Assembly (NCBI GenBank): GCA_020650975.1
Contig: JAIPMN010020484.1
Coordinates: 5,680-49,324, forward strand
Reading direction: 5' to 3'
Length of the DNA: 43,645 nt
Origin: Apostichopus californicus
Taxonomy: Eukaryota; Echinodermata; Holothuroidea; Aspidochirotida; Stichopodidae
A model generated the notes under the pieces. The model made no database searches and had not been told where the DNA came from. It worked only from the letters and a program-made list of their open reading frames with translations. Position 1 is the first letter of the stretch, and the number at the start of each line of letters is the position of its first letter. The translations under genes were made by a program, and so were the position numbers. Below are positions 33,233 to 43,645 of the stretch, one piece after another.

Positions 33233-36200
33233 TCAGATGTCTTTGAAGGCTTTTTTAATTCTCTCCACTTTTGTACCAGTCAGGATGTATCCCCCAGTGC
33301 CGCTCATATTCACGAGGGGATGAGTCCTATTTTCGAGAACCTGTGAAATAAGTGACATCACAATGATAAACCAAACTGAAACATTTAATACGTGGTTACA
33401 ATTGTCAATTGGGTTTTCAAATATTTATTAATGAGATGTTAAAAATAACGTAGTAAGAAAAGTTTGTACCATAGATACTCTTATTGCAAAACTTTAATAT
33501 GCATATGAAACATGAAAACAAAATTTTCATTATTAATAACAGGTGACTGACCTTCCTGTAACCCTTCAGGAAAAATTTGCTAAAGCTGTTTATATAGTAA
33601 TCAATTTTTATGTGGATTAATTTGAGACATACTAGGACAGCTCCTTTGCTAGCTTTCAAATATTGACAGAGGTTCTCAAAATGGGTTCCAAATACACACA
33701 AAATTAGTGGAACTTTAAAACAATTCAACATTGCCTTACAAGTGTAGGTTAAGGCTCTAGCTCACAAAAAAAAACACACAAAACAACACTGGTGACCAGT
33801 GGAAGGCTACAACATAGGCTAAATTTGGACAGTGATATTTCCAAAATTTACCCAAATATTATTCAGTGACCAATACAGAAAATGGTCTGTTAGCTTGGAA
33901 ACCTATTTATTTATATGTAAAGTTGAAAATTTGAAGGGATTAATTAAAGATTAAATGCGTCTAGCATTTTACTTGACTCTTACAGTCGTTTTGATCTCTC
34001 ATCAGTGTTGTTTGAAAATATAGATGCTAAAGTAACAGAGTTTACAGCTCATACCCTTTAAATAGTCATCAGTAATGGTTATTTAGTTAACCAGTACCCT
34101 TACACTAAAGGTTCAATAAAAGAAGCAAAACCTTCCACTGGTGTATACAACAACAAAAAACCAATCTACATTCAAGTTACTGTAGATAAAGATGCATGCA
34201 CACAGCACCCACTGCATACAAACCTGGTACTCTCTTAGCAATAGATACTAGTACAAGATAAAAGTACTGTACTTGTGCATAATTCTCATACCAAGGGGGA
34301 TTCTTATTTGTAACCATATCCATGCTGTTGTATGCCTACCACAACTAAACCCCAAGTCAAACTAACTATGCATATGTTTCCAAATCGATACATGCAAAAT
34401 AACATAACACTTGCAACAAGTGTTGTTTTTACCGCATCTACACCTGGTACTCTCTTAGCAATAGTTGCCTGTACTCGAACTCACCCTCATGGATTCATAC
34501 TGGTACTCAGAGCACTTTGGAAATCAAGCAGAGATACTAGTACAAGAATAAAGTAATTGTACTTATTCATACTTAGGGAGATTCTACTTTTACTCATACG
34601 GATACAGTTGTATTCTTACTACAAACACTGCTAACTTATTTATGGATATATGTGTACGTAAAAAACATCCACAAGAAATACAAAATTTGCACCAAGTGCT
34701 GTCTTTTTTACTGCATACAAACCTGGTATTCTCGTAACCAAGTCTCTGAAAAGCGCATATTGATAACTTGACCGCTTTCCCTCAGTTGATTGTAGCATTC
34801 CACTAAAGGCTACGAAGGGAAAAATATAGCAATTTTGAAAATGCCATACGATTATATCTCTGGAAGAATATTAGCTGGAAATGTGTGTTTCCTAGAGGTG
34901 TTTACAAAGAGATGTTAATTGTTTTAATTTATATCTCAGAACGTCCTCATCTTAATAACAATTTTCTTATTGGATACTATAAAACTTGGTAAACAGGGAA
35001 AAATACAAGTGAGGACTTTAGAACTCTTAGTTGAAAGAAAACTTCAATACATTCTTGGTATATATAAAAATAAAATTGTGACTGGCAGCATATGCAAATC
35101 AACCCAAACATATCTAAAATTCTCAAACATTTTAATATCAATTTTTTTGGCATATTAAATGACTCCTAAAAGAAACTGACAAGGCTTTTTCTTTCTTACA
35201 CCATTTGTTTGTTCTTGCCAATGTTTTAACACTGGCAGAGGAAAGCATATAAATGACATTTCCTATAAACCTAAGACAGAACAGGAAAGGAAACGTAAAC
35301 ATACACCTACCTCTGAGGCACTGGAATAAACAACCACCGACCGAGATGGGGCCAGGTACTCCAGAAGATGTGTCACGATGGGCGTAGGCCGATAACGACA
35401 GGCGACAATGAGGCTAAAATATGACAGATATGATTCAATTGTCAGTGATAGCTCCGATTCCGAGTCAGATAGTTTCATGCAACGGCCACTAAATTGGCAG
35501 GAAAATAAACTTCAAATATCTTCAAGTATCAAAAACTAATGTGAAATAATCAAACATGTTGAGCTTTGCATTATCATCGACAGGGGGCAACTGCAATGTT
35601 TGTAACGAGGGGGCTAAGATGTTATGTCATCCACTGGTTGGGTGGCCATTCCCCTTTGGGAAATTTTGGGAACTTTCGTAATATTCTGTCCTTCAGTGGG
35701 AGGATGTGGGCTGAGTTAAATCCCCCCCCCCCAGAAGAATACACGATTATGCCCCTGATCAGCAAGAAACAAATCAAGCATGTGATTTAGGGTTTCTCAT
35801 TAAAGGGTTTTTCAAACCCTCCCTCTCGCGCAATAATTGCTGAATAGAGATGTTAAGGTGGTTAGATACAAGATATCCCCATGGCAACACCAAATGATAC
35901 TTACACATCCATATTTTTTTTGTTCATGAGATTTGCTATCTTTTGATTATTTTCTTCTCTCATTTTCCTTCTCTGCACTCTTTCAGCATTCTACGATGAT
36001 AAAACAGGATAAATAAGGGAAACAAAGGTTAAGATATCCCAGTTCAAAAAATTTGAAACTCACAAAAAGGTACTGGAGACAAGGAAGGAAACGAGAAAAT
36101 TTTGTTTTGGTCTAAATATCGAAAAGTCAAATGGTTTCATCAATTTTTGTATGTGAGGCAACGTATGTGATATTTCTGACATTTTGGAGGTGTAGTGTTG

Positions 36201-36613
36201 ACAAGGTAGTTAAAATACTAAGCCTTAAGATTTGAAAAGCTGAGAAAACAAATTCAATTCCGCAATCCTGTCTCGGAATCTCAAGTTTGTTTGCAACTGT
36301 CAAATGATGATGTATATGTAGGAGTGATGTATATGTAGGATGATGTATATGTAGAGTGATGTATATGTAGGATGATGATGTAGGAGTGTTAGCTCAGTGG
36401 TTAACGCCGGTGCCTTTCAATCATAAGGTCCCCGGTTCGAGTCACTCTCAGATTAATGTATGTCGTCCAGTTAGAGAGTTGTTGACAATTAACTATTCAG
36501 AATCATGGATGTTAAATATGAATGTAAGAGACTGACTTCGGTCAGCTTGCGGCTTTGATAAGCCAATGATGGCTTCTTCGCGAGTTCCTGCTTGCAGGAG
36601 GATCTAAAATACA

Positions 36614-36644
<31 letters not shown>

Positions 36645-39600
36645 TACAATCAGCACTATTGGACAATAGGCCTAGTCAACTAGCTGATATTCAGTGATGA
36701 CAATAACACAAACATGTGTTAAAATAGGCAATCAGTCTTTAAATATTAATCTGTCCTATTAAATATTAATCTGTCGTATTATAGTTTGATCAACTAGATA
36801 AAGCAGGATGCTTTCTCAGTTACAGATATTTTAGAAGTACATCCTGTGCAAATTGAAATGTTCTTCTTGAATTTCTAACTATGCAATTTGACAAATTTTG
36901 AATTTTAACAGGTTCCTGTTGACTTGGGTTGATCCAAGTGAGTACCTGTTTTCCTTGCCTACAAATAGTTTGTTCAAAACATAATTGTAACAATCTCTTC
37001 AACCTTTGACATCAGAGGTGCAAAGGGTTGTGGATGGGGAGATGGAGAAGGAGGAATTGTACTTGTTCACAGCTTCATCAGTACTGATACCTTAGGGACA
37101 AGATACTGACTTGGTAAATTTCCTGAAAAATTCATCTTGTGTGATGTCAAAGTTCCTGTAATAAGGATCGTGTATAATTTAAAGCCAATAATTCTGCACT
37201 TAGTTACCCAAATTGACACTTACCTCAGGATGTTTCCTTTTCATTCTTTGGTTGGGCTCTAGTGGAGCCTGTGCAATTGTGTTTGCCTGGGGTTGTGCAA
37301 TTGATTCCCCTTCAGTTTGGACAAGACTTTCGGCCTTAGGTTGAACAATCATTTCTGCTTGGGGTTGAGTAGCTACAACTTCTTCACCCTGGGGTTGTTC
37401 ACTTTTAACTTCCTGGGGTTGTTCACTTTTCTCTGCCTGAAGTTTTTCACTGCCATCTTCTTTCTTTTCTCCATTAGAATTCACAGAATCTTCTTCCATC
37501 TCTTCACTTTTAAGTACTTTATAGAAGTACTGCAGTTGCATCCGTAGGGCGATGTCTGTGTACTCTTTCGGGAAGTCAAAACTATCCTCTACTGTAATCA
37601 CGGGAATGTCTTCAGTATGCAAATGCACTAAATTGCCCTTGCCTGGAAAGAAAAGAAAAAGATAATTCAACACTTGCACAGGTTGTGAAAAGGATCAGAT
37701 GACTGTGCAACCTCAAAGTAGTCAACACATGTAAAGTTATTTCATGCAAGAATATGGATGGCAAGAAATGACATGATGACACTGTTTCACGCGTGCAACT
37801 TCAGTTCCCAAAACATTCTATGGAGAATAAGAGGTAAAATTATAAGTTTACACAGCCAGCAGAGGTACTGCATATTTTGGAAATAATTGCATAGTAAGAA
37901 CAACTTTAATAAGGTACAACTGCCTGATTATTATTATTATTTAATAAGGTACAATATGCATGTTATTTGTACATTTTATATGATTCTGTTTACACATAAA
38001 TGGACACACATAAATCTAACCAAAAGATCCTTGGTCAGGTGCCTTATCTTTCCTTAATTAATCAGGTTTATGCAGTGGCATCGCTAGGGGATGTTAACTG
38101 CCCCCACCCCACCACCCCATCTCCCCCACCCAAAATAAAAAGTGTCAGAAAAATGTTTTTTTTTAAGAAAATAGGTTCTGCCTGCCCCCTAGAAAAGCAT
38201 TATATAATACCACCAGCTTGAACAACATAGCAACATAATGCAGCTTTAAAGGGAACACACGACAACATTCAACCTTGCAAGATATGCTAATATGAACACA
38301 AGGTATCAAAACCTTACAATATAATAGTTTTAAAGTGTGTTTTTGACAATCTTTTCGAAATAACTCACATTGTAGTGGTAACTTATAAGCGCTGTTTGTG
38401 TGCACAATGTGTTTATAGTGACACACATCATGCAGTAGTTCATTGCAAGCTGGAACAATTACACGATGCACCTTTTCTCTTTATCTCTTTCATAGTCCCT
38501 TTAACACACCTTGAAAATACTTCAAATAATTGGTATACTCACCGGCCAGCCTCTCCAGGGCAGCTGCTACCACCAAGCCTTGACAGTGCTCAACAACAAT
38601 CACTTTAGAACCTGACTGTATGTTGCTAGAGGTCATAAGTTGGGCAAGAGTGTCTGGTCTCAAATGTCTAATTAAGGAAGAATGACAAAAAAATTCAAAC
38701 AGCAGCATCGTATGAAGTCTCCGGTTTTGAGAACGGTCTAGATACATTTCCTGGTCTGTGTTATTTGTTCTCAATCTCAGGTTAATCAAAACCCTTTCTT
38801 GGTTAGACACAATGTCTCGAGCCCAAGTTCAGCCAAAAGTCCAGCACTGCCAAATACCATTCCTTCTGTTGTATATTTGTCTAGGCTTTTATCCATTAAT
38901 CCACAAATGACCCTTCTAAGATCACTTCAAGAGATGGCAGTGCACCTGTGCAACGGAAATCACATCTAATCCTTCCTCAACCACACTACCTCTTTGGAAA
39001 TTCTTACGCAACTGCCAGTGGGTAAATTAATATAATACAGAAATTAGCCCACAAATGTGACTTCACAAAAGTGCATTTGAAGAGGTTGAACTTTAAGTAG
39101 CTTGAGATACTTCTCCATGGTCTGTTGCCATTGGTTTTGAGGGCATCATTTATTTCAGTTGCTTCCCCCCGTCCCCACCCCCAAAGAAACTATTTTCGTT
39201 CTGCTACATCGTTCAAAGTACAATTATCACCATGAATATTGCACTCTTCACATCTCCTGTATTTCACTCAGTTGCTTGACCTTTTACACATGAATAACAA
39301 GATCTTGGTCATGGACCTGTACCTCTTGTATTAATGACCATGGCTGGGACTTCATACCAAGAGAACAAGTATCTTACAATGGTAATTAAAAATTGCTAGT
39401 CTTAACGACATTTCAACAAAAATGGGATGGGGAGGGGTCAAGGGCAACTGCAACAATGGGGTCCTGAGTAAGTTAAGAAGCAAAAGACATGTATTCTCAT
39501 TTTTATAATATACACAAAGTCCGAGGAGGACCCTCTGATATAACTGTCTGGAGTGGTGCAGGCCGGGGGGGGGGGAGGTCAGCTGGTTCTGGTTGCATTA

Positions 39601-42600
39601 ATGAAATAGATTGATGGATGGATCATACTTACATAAGCTTAGGAGATGGTACCTGTCTCCAGTGAATTTCACTTATCAACCTCGTACTAGGTTTGCAAAT
39701 CATGAATCGAGTTAAATGTCTGGAAGAGAGAAAAGATATTGCAAAATATCAACATTTGAGTCCACATTTCAGGTCTATTTTGTACTCTACAGATACATGT
39801 CCATTATCTTCAGAATTGCTCAAACCTTATATCAACTAACTTTACACATGATTCTATTCTGTTACATTTAATAACAATGTAACAGTAATAAAATCACGCA
39901 GAAGGAGAGAATGTGGTGGAATATAAACGCATTAAAATGTTTCTGAAAATTAACTTTGTATCAAATTGTTTCTATAGTTACAATCAAAATATCTACAAGG
40001 ATCATGAGAACGTAGGACAATGTCACTGATAACACAAATTAATATGTACTTAATATAGTATACAATAGACATGTTAGTTCTAAGAGCATGTGATCCAACG
40101 TCTGTGTGCACATACATCTCTCTAGGAGAGCAATATTAGGATCTGAATCACAAAATAAACCAGCCAATAGATCAATTAATCAATAATTGGTAATATTCAC
40201 AATGCCCGACTGCACTCACTTATCTGTTTTCTTCTTGATGTACTTAGCTTGTGAGTACGCTGTTTTGTTCTCGAAGCTCACACTGTTGTCAACCAGTCGT
40301 TCAATGATACCCTTTGGTGAAAAAAAGAAAGAAAGAAATACTAACAGTTAACTGAAACTGTTAAGCAGCTTTCGCGAGTTGACCTGTTGTCTCAAAATGG
40401 CCTTTGACCTCCACTAAAATCCATAGGCTTCTTTACTCAATGTTATACACCTTCATACCAAGTATGAGACCTGCCCAAGCCTCAAATATTAAGATATATA
40501 TCGTGTTTACAAGGTTTTTGCAATTTCACTTCTAATGACCCCAAATAATCTTTGACCTCCACCAAAACATTAGACTTCTTCTAGTTATTGTGGTTCTTCT
40601 ACACACTAAAAGTGAGGTCTGTCCAAGCTTCACTTCTTGAGATATGGTGTTTACAAGGTTTTTGCAATTTGACTTCTAATGACCCAAATGACCTCCACCA
40701 AAAAGCGATAGGCTTCTTGTACTCAATGTGGTACTTCTACACAAATATGAAATTGGTCAGACCTTTCCTTCCTGAGATTTTGTGTTTACAAGCTGGGCAT
40801 CACAAACGCACACACATACGCTATCATGAATGCAAAGGTTACGATTATCATCAAAACCAAAAACTGAGGACAAATAATCTACAGAACTTTTAGACCTACT
40901 TATTTTGTGATAGACATATGAGCCTAGCAGCTCTTGAAAATTCCCACAACAGAACTTTTGAACAAATTCAGGAAGCTACTGTGACACCATAAATGTTGCT
41001 GCTTCCCAGGGTTAACATTATTTTGATGCCGAGCAGACTAGCAAGAAATCCACAAATAACGACTGAAACATTGAACACTGTTACGGTTTGATTTCTCAAC
41101 TTGTAGGGTTTCATGTCTGTAAACTAGGCAAACCAGGAGACTGTGAAAGCTTCCTTGCTTTGCAAAGTTTGCATCTCTACTGGATAAAAGGATTACCATA
41201 ATCCTGATACTTAAATGTGATGCAGATAATATATAACGGAACCCTACAGTACCTCTCCAGATACACCCTGCTCCTTCAAGGAAGCAATGTCATCATGCTG
41301 CAACTTCTGAGAACTTGTGTCATCCTGCATTTCTCTGTTGTCATTCACACTTTTTGCTGGAAAGGAAAGAAACTTTACTATTTCAATACTGGTGATATGA
41401 TGCATTTTAAGTAAAAGTACATGAATGATCAGGGGCTTCCAATGCCTCCAAGATCCAGGTCTGGCTTCCATTCTGAATTCTTCATCTTTCCTTAAGTATA
41501 TTATGCAACTGATACTGAATTATGCATTATCCGATATATGCACAGAGGCTTGCAAATTGACTGCAAAGCCCCAGGCTTTATTTCTCTAACCCCCCCTCAC
41601 ACCCCCCATCATCTGCCTCCATGTTAGGCAGGCCTGATGATGACTTAGATACTTTCTAAAAAAGCAGATACGAGAGTGAACATATACATGCATGTATAGC
41701 TTTGTACACTGAAGTTGCTATGATCTGGCATGTTATGATGAGCAATCATGTTTGAAGATCTCTCAACAAACACACATTCAGAGATACTACGTTTGGGAAC
41801 TTCAAATCAGGTGTGGTAAGAATAACAATACGATTAATTGACCTATAGTGAGGTTTTATTAAACTACAAAGTTCAACTGTGGAAAGAAATACATTAAAGC
41901 AAAATGGCAGCTGGCAGTAATAGCAGTATGGTAACTTATGCCAATAAGGAAACACTAAGTATGGAAGGCCAGGAATGCCACCACTATGATACAAGTAGCT
42001 ATGGAAAGCCAAACAACACAATATCATCACATCATGTGCATGCCTGTATTGTACATCATGTGTATATGCATACAGTATAAAATAGCTCTTCATTTCTCTG
42101 AGTAATCTGTGTGTTCTTTTAAAGGGATCCCAACAGTATAAATTGGATAATCAGCATGCTAACACATAGTAGACAGTGTGACTGCTTCGCTGACTGCTTT
42201 TAGTGAAAAAAAAAACAGTGATTGTCATATGGGTAGAACCGGTAAATACCTGGACGGAATTTGGTCATTTAACCAGATTTCGTTGTCACTAGTCACTAGT
42301 CACCAGAAAACCAGACCCACTATCAATAGGTTACTTTTAGCGCCATATTGGAAATTGACTTAAAACAATGAACACCTTTAAATAAATATATGCAAAATGA
42401 CCAAACGTTCTTTAAATAACAAAGAATACAGGTGTTTACGTGGAAGATTTTGAACATAGCAAAAGGTATTAAGTTATTAACTACTATATCAGTACAGCAT
42501 TCAACAATAAACAGTAACAGAGTGCCCAAGTATGTATGCATTGTTGATTAAAATTATAAAAGCATTAATGAATATGCAAAACACTAACGTCTTATATGAC

Positions 42601-43032
42601 ACAGTCTGTAAATGAAGAACTACAAAAACACAAAACAAACTGTCACCAATAGATCGTTCAGTTGATTGCGAGAAATATTGATATATGATCATCATGGACA
42701 ACTTGATATTAAAAATTGTTCTAATTTTGGCTTTCATGTTTTAAAAGAGTTTTAATTAGAATAAATTAAGGAGTTTGCTATCATGGGTATTACTTACATA
42801 AAAAATTTTTAATCACTGAATTTACATGATAATGGCACATAGTCTTTGAATTAACATGATAATGGACAGTAAAATTCCATGCAAAGTGCTGCAATGATTA
42901 CCTTTTTCTATGGATGCCAATTGTGGTTTTTGAACGGGAACAACTTGACCAGATTGCACTTCCCAAGTCGTACCGAAAGGCTGTCCAATTGCAGCTTGTA
43001 GGCTGAATGTCTTCTTATCAAATTTTACTATT
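33233..43032 (-). CDS. TRMT6: tRNA (adenine58-N1)-methyltransferase non-catalytic subunit TRMT6, ten exons, N-terminus outside window
   Basis: TRMT6 pairs with catalytic TRMT61A to bind tRNA and make m1A58. Exons (minus, 5' to 3'): 43032-42902, 41356-41253, 40311-40220, 39719-39633, 38667-38543, 37642-37224, 35990-35905, 35413-35311, 34809-34723, 33340-33233 (stop TGA). All phases match, giving about 447 residues; human TRMT6 has 497, and its first ~45 correspond to the missing exon. Family motifs in order: GQPFGTTWEV, SQKLQHDDIASLKEQG, NKTAYSQAKYIKKK, KPSTRLIS, RPDTLAQLM, VIVVEHCQGLV, DSFDFPKEYTD, LIVACRYRPTPIVTHLLEYL, LAPSRSVVVY, MRFSETWLREYQ, THPLVNMSGTGGYILTG. The catalytic SAM-binding signature is absent, as expected for this subunit. 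Exon 37642-37224 ends in an acidic, Gln-rich linker of imperfect QPQ(A/E/G)E repeats, where the human protein also has an acidic linker. Exons are short; introns run from a few hundred bp to about 1.6 kb. Confidence 0.94.
36304..36385 (+). repeat. GATGTATATGTAGGA minisatellite
   Basis: About five units of GATGTATATGTAG(GA/AGT) lie directly before the SINE in a TRMT6 intron. Units differ by small indels. Confidence 0.75.
36384..36643 (+). mobile_element. tRNA-derived SINE with (ATAC)n tail
   Basis: The head at 36384-36449 is tRNA-like. It has an A box TAGCTCAGTGG and a B box GGTTCGAGTCA at the usual spacing, with acceptor arms GAGTGTT and CACTCTC pairing at 5 of 7 positions. A body of about 160 bp follows, ending in an ATAC-type tetranucleotide tail (36609-36643). 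The degraded arms and the tail argue for a SINE rather than a tRNA gene. It lies in a TRMT6 intron, opposite to the gene's strand. Confidence 0.78.
40390..40820 (+). repeat. Tandem repeat of about 140 bp, three units
   Basis: Three diverged units each contain TTTGACCTCCAC(C/T)AAAA or a shortened form, AGGCTTCTT or AGACTTCTT, a TCTACACA...AAGT segment, a GTC(T/A)G(T/A)CCAAGC-like stretch, a (C/T)TTGAGATAT segment and GTGTTTACAAGGTTTTTGCA. The last unit ends in GTTTACAAGCTGGGCATCAC and a CACACA run. It sits in a TRMT6 intron. Similar sequence is, to my memory, widespread in animal genomes, but I cannot name the family. Confidence 0.7.
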
Positions 43033-43645
43033 CTGTAGGTCAAAGTTAAGGTTAAAGATGGATGTTTGAAATGAGAACATGAACAAAATTAGGGATAGGA
43101 CGAAACAAAGTCAAGTTGGGCCATGAACTCATGAATACTGAATGATTGGGTTATTTTGGTACAACTTGATGTAAAAATCACAACCTTGTGTTGCTTGACT
43201 GAATAAGTGACATACTGTACCTTCTCTATAACAGTGTAGTAAGACTAAGGCTGACATATTCATTAATGTGTGACCCCCCCCCCCCTTAAAATAGGTTACC
43301 ATATATGATAATTGATAGGTTGTGCTTATCTACTCAGCAGATGGGGATTAAAGAATCTGCTACAACTATCCACTGGGCTGCCACGCAAATAAGGAAAGAC
43401 GCCACTTTATCTATGCGTCCATGCACCATGTGTGACTATGAGTGCAAAACGTTACAGATCCCACAGAAAATAACTACAAATTGCCACAATACCACACCCT
43501 TTGAAAAAATCTTTAGTACAAATGTTTGAATTCAATCATGAATAGTGGGATCTTGAATCTCCCACAATACCAAACTAGGTGTTTTGGATAGAAATTTAGA
43601 AGGTGGGGCTTATTCGCAGGGCAGCCCTGCGAATAGCCAGACACA
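43033..43645. other. TRMT6 first visible intron; C-run and terminal palindrome
   Basis: No TRMT6 N-terminal exon was found here, so that exon must lie beyond 43645. The stretch holds a run of Cs at about 43274-43284 and a near-perfect palindrome at 43607-43638. Confidence 0.5.
43607..43638. repeat. Near-perfect palindrome GGCTATTCGCAGGGCT
   Basis: GGCTTATTCGCAGGGC is followed at once by AGCCCTGCGAATAGCC. The arms are exact inverted copies except for one extra T in the left arm. It may be one end of a foldback element cut by the window edge. Confidence 0.6.

Noticed and set aside
35580..35760. C-run and CACGATTATGCCCCTGATCA segment as a possible gene end
   Set aside because: Looks like dispersed repeat debris; no exon boundaries or inverted partner could be defined.
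36384..36449. Possible functional tRNA gene
   Set aside because: Acceptor and D arms mispair and it continues into a SINE body with an (ATAC)n tail.

Overview
This is animal nuclear DNA. Coding exons are short, bounded by GT/AG splice sites and separated by AT-rich introns full of microsatellites, small inverted-repeat elements, a tRNA-derived SINE and a DIRS-type retrotransposon. The gene set (PLD3/4-like, TKFC, CHURC1, TRMT6) and the repeats suggest a marine invertebrate deuterostome, perhaps an echinoderm. The phylum is inferred, not shown.

Layout. 597-805 (+) is the last coding exon of a PLD3/PLD4-like phospholipase-D-family gene whose other exons lie to the left of the window. 806-5847 is gene-free with several small repeats. 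5848-10979 (+) is a decayed DIRS retrotransposon with inverted terminal repeats, an internal complementary region and remnants of gag, RT/RNase H and tyrosine recombinase. 11528-24030 (-) is a complete 13-coding-exon triokinase/FMN cyclase gene (TKFC, about 587 aa). 28403-29708 (+) is a complete 4-exon Churchill gene (CHURC1, 113 aa), head-to-head with TKFC. 33233-43032 (-) holds ten exons of TRMT6, the non-catalytic subunit of the tRNA m1A58 methyltransferase; its N-terminal exon lies beyond the right edge. An unassigned exon-like open frame sits at 32558-32717 (-).

Most of the exon structures were found by translating short stretches and checking splice sites and phase, because many exons are too short to stand out as ORFs. 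In TKFC, CHURC1 and the visible part of TRMT6 every junction keeps frame, and the assembled lengths match the human proteins. The genes are unrelated in function: dihydroxyacetone/glyceraldehyde phosphorylation, a zinc protein linked to FGF signalling in vertebrates, tRNA modification, and an endolysosomal nuclease-like protein.

The most unusual feature is in TKFC. An array of about 19 copies of an 80-bp unit (14983-16495) contains the last 11-12 codons of coding exon 9 together with its 5' splice site. The catalytic GDGDCG exon is therefore followed by about 18 near-identical decoy splice donors, and parts of the array show a higher-order trimer repeat. The TKFC terminal exon also has a frameshifted partial tandem copy just downstream. 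Two TTAA-flanked MITE copies sit in TKFC introns, and a hairpin overlaps the exon 8 donor.
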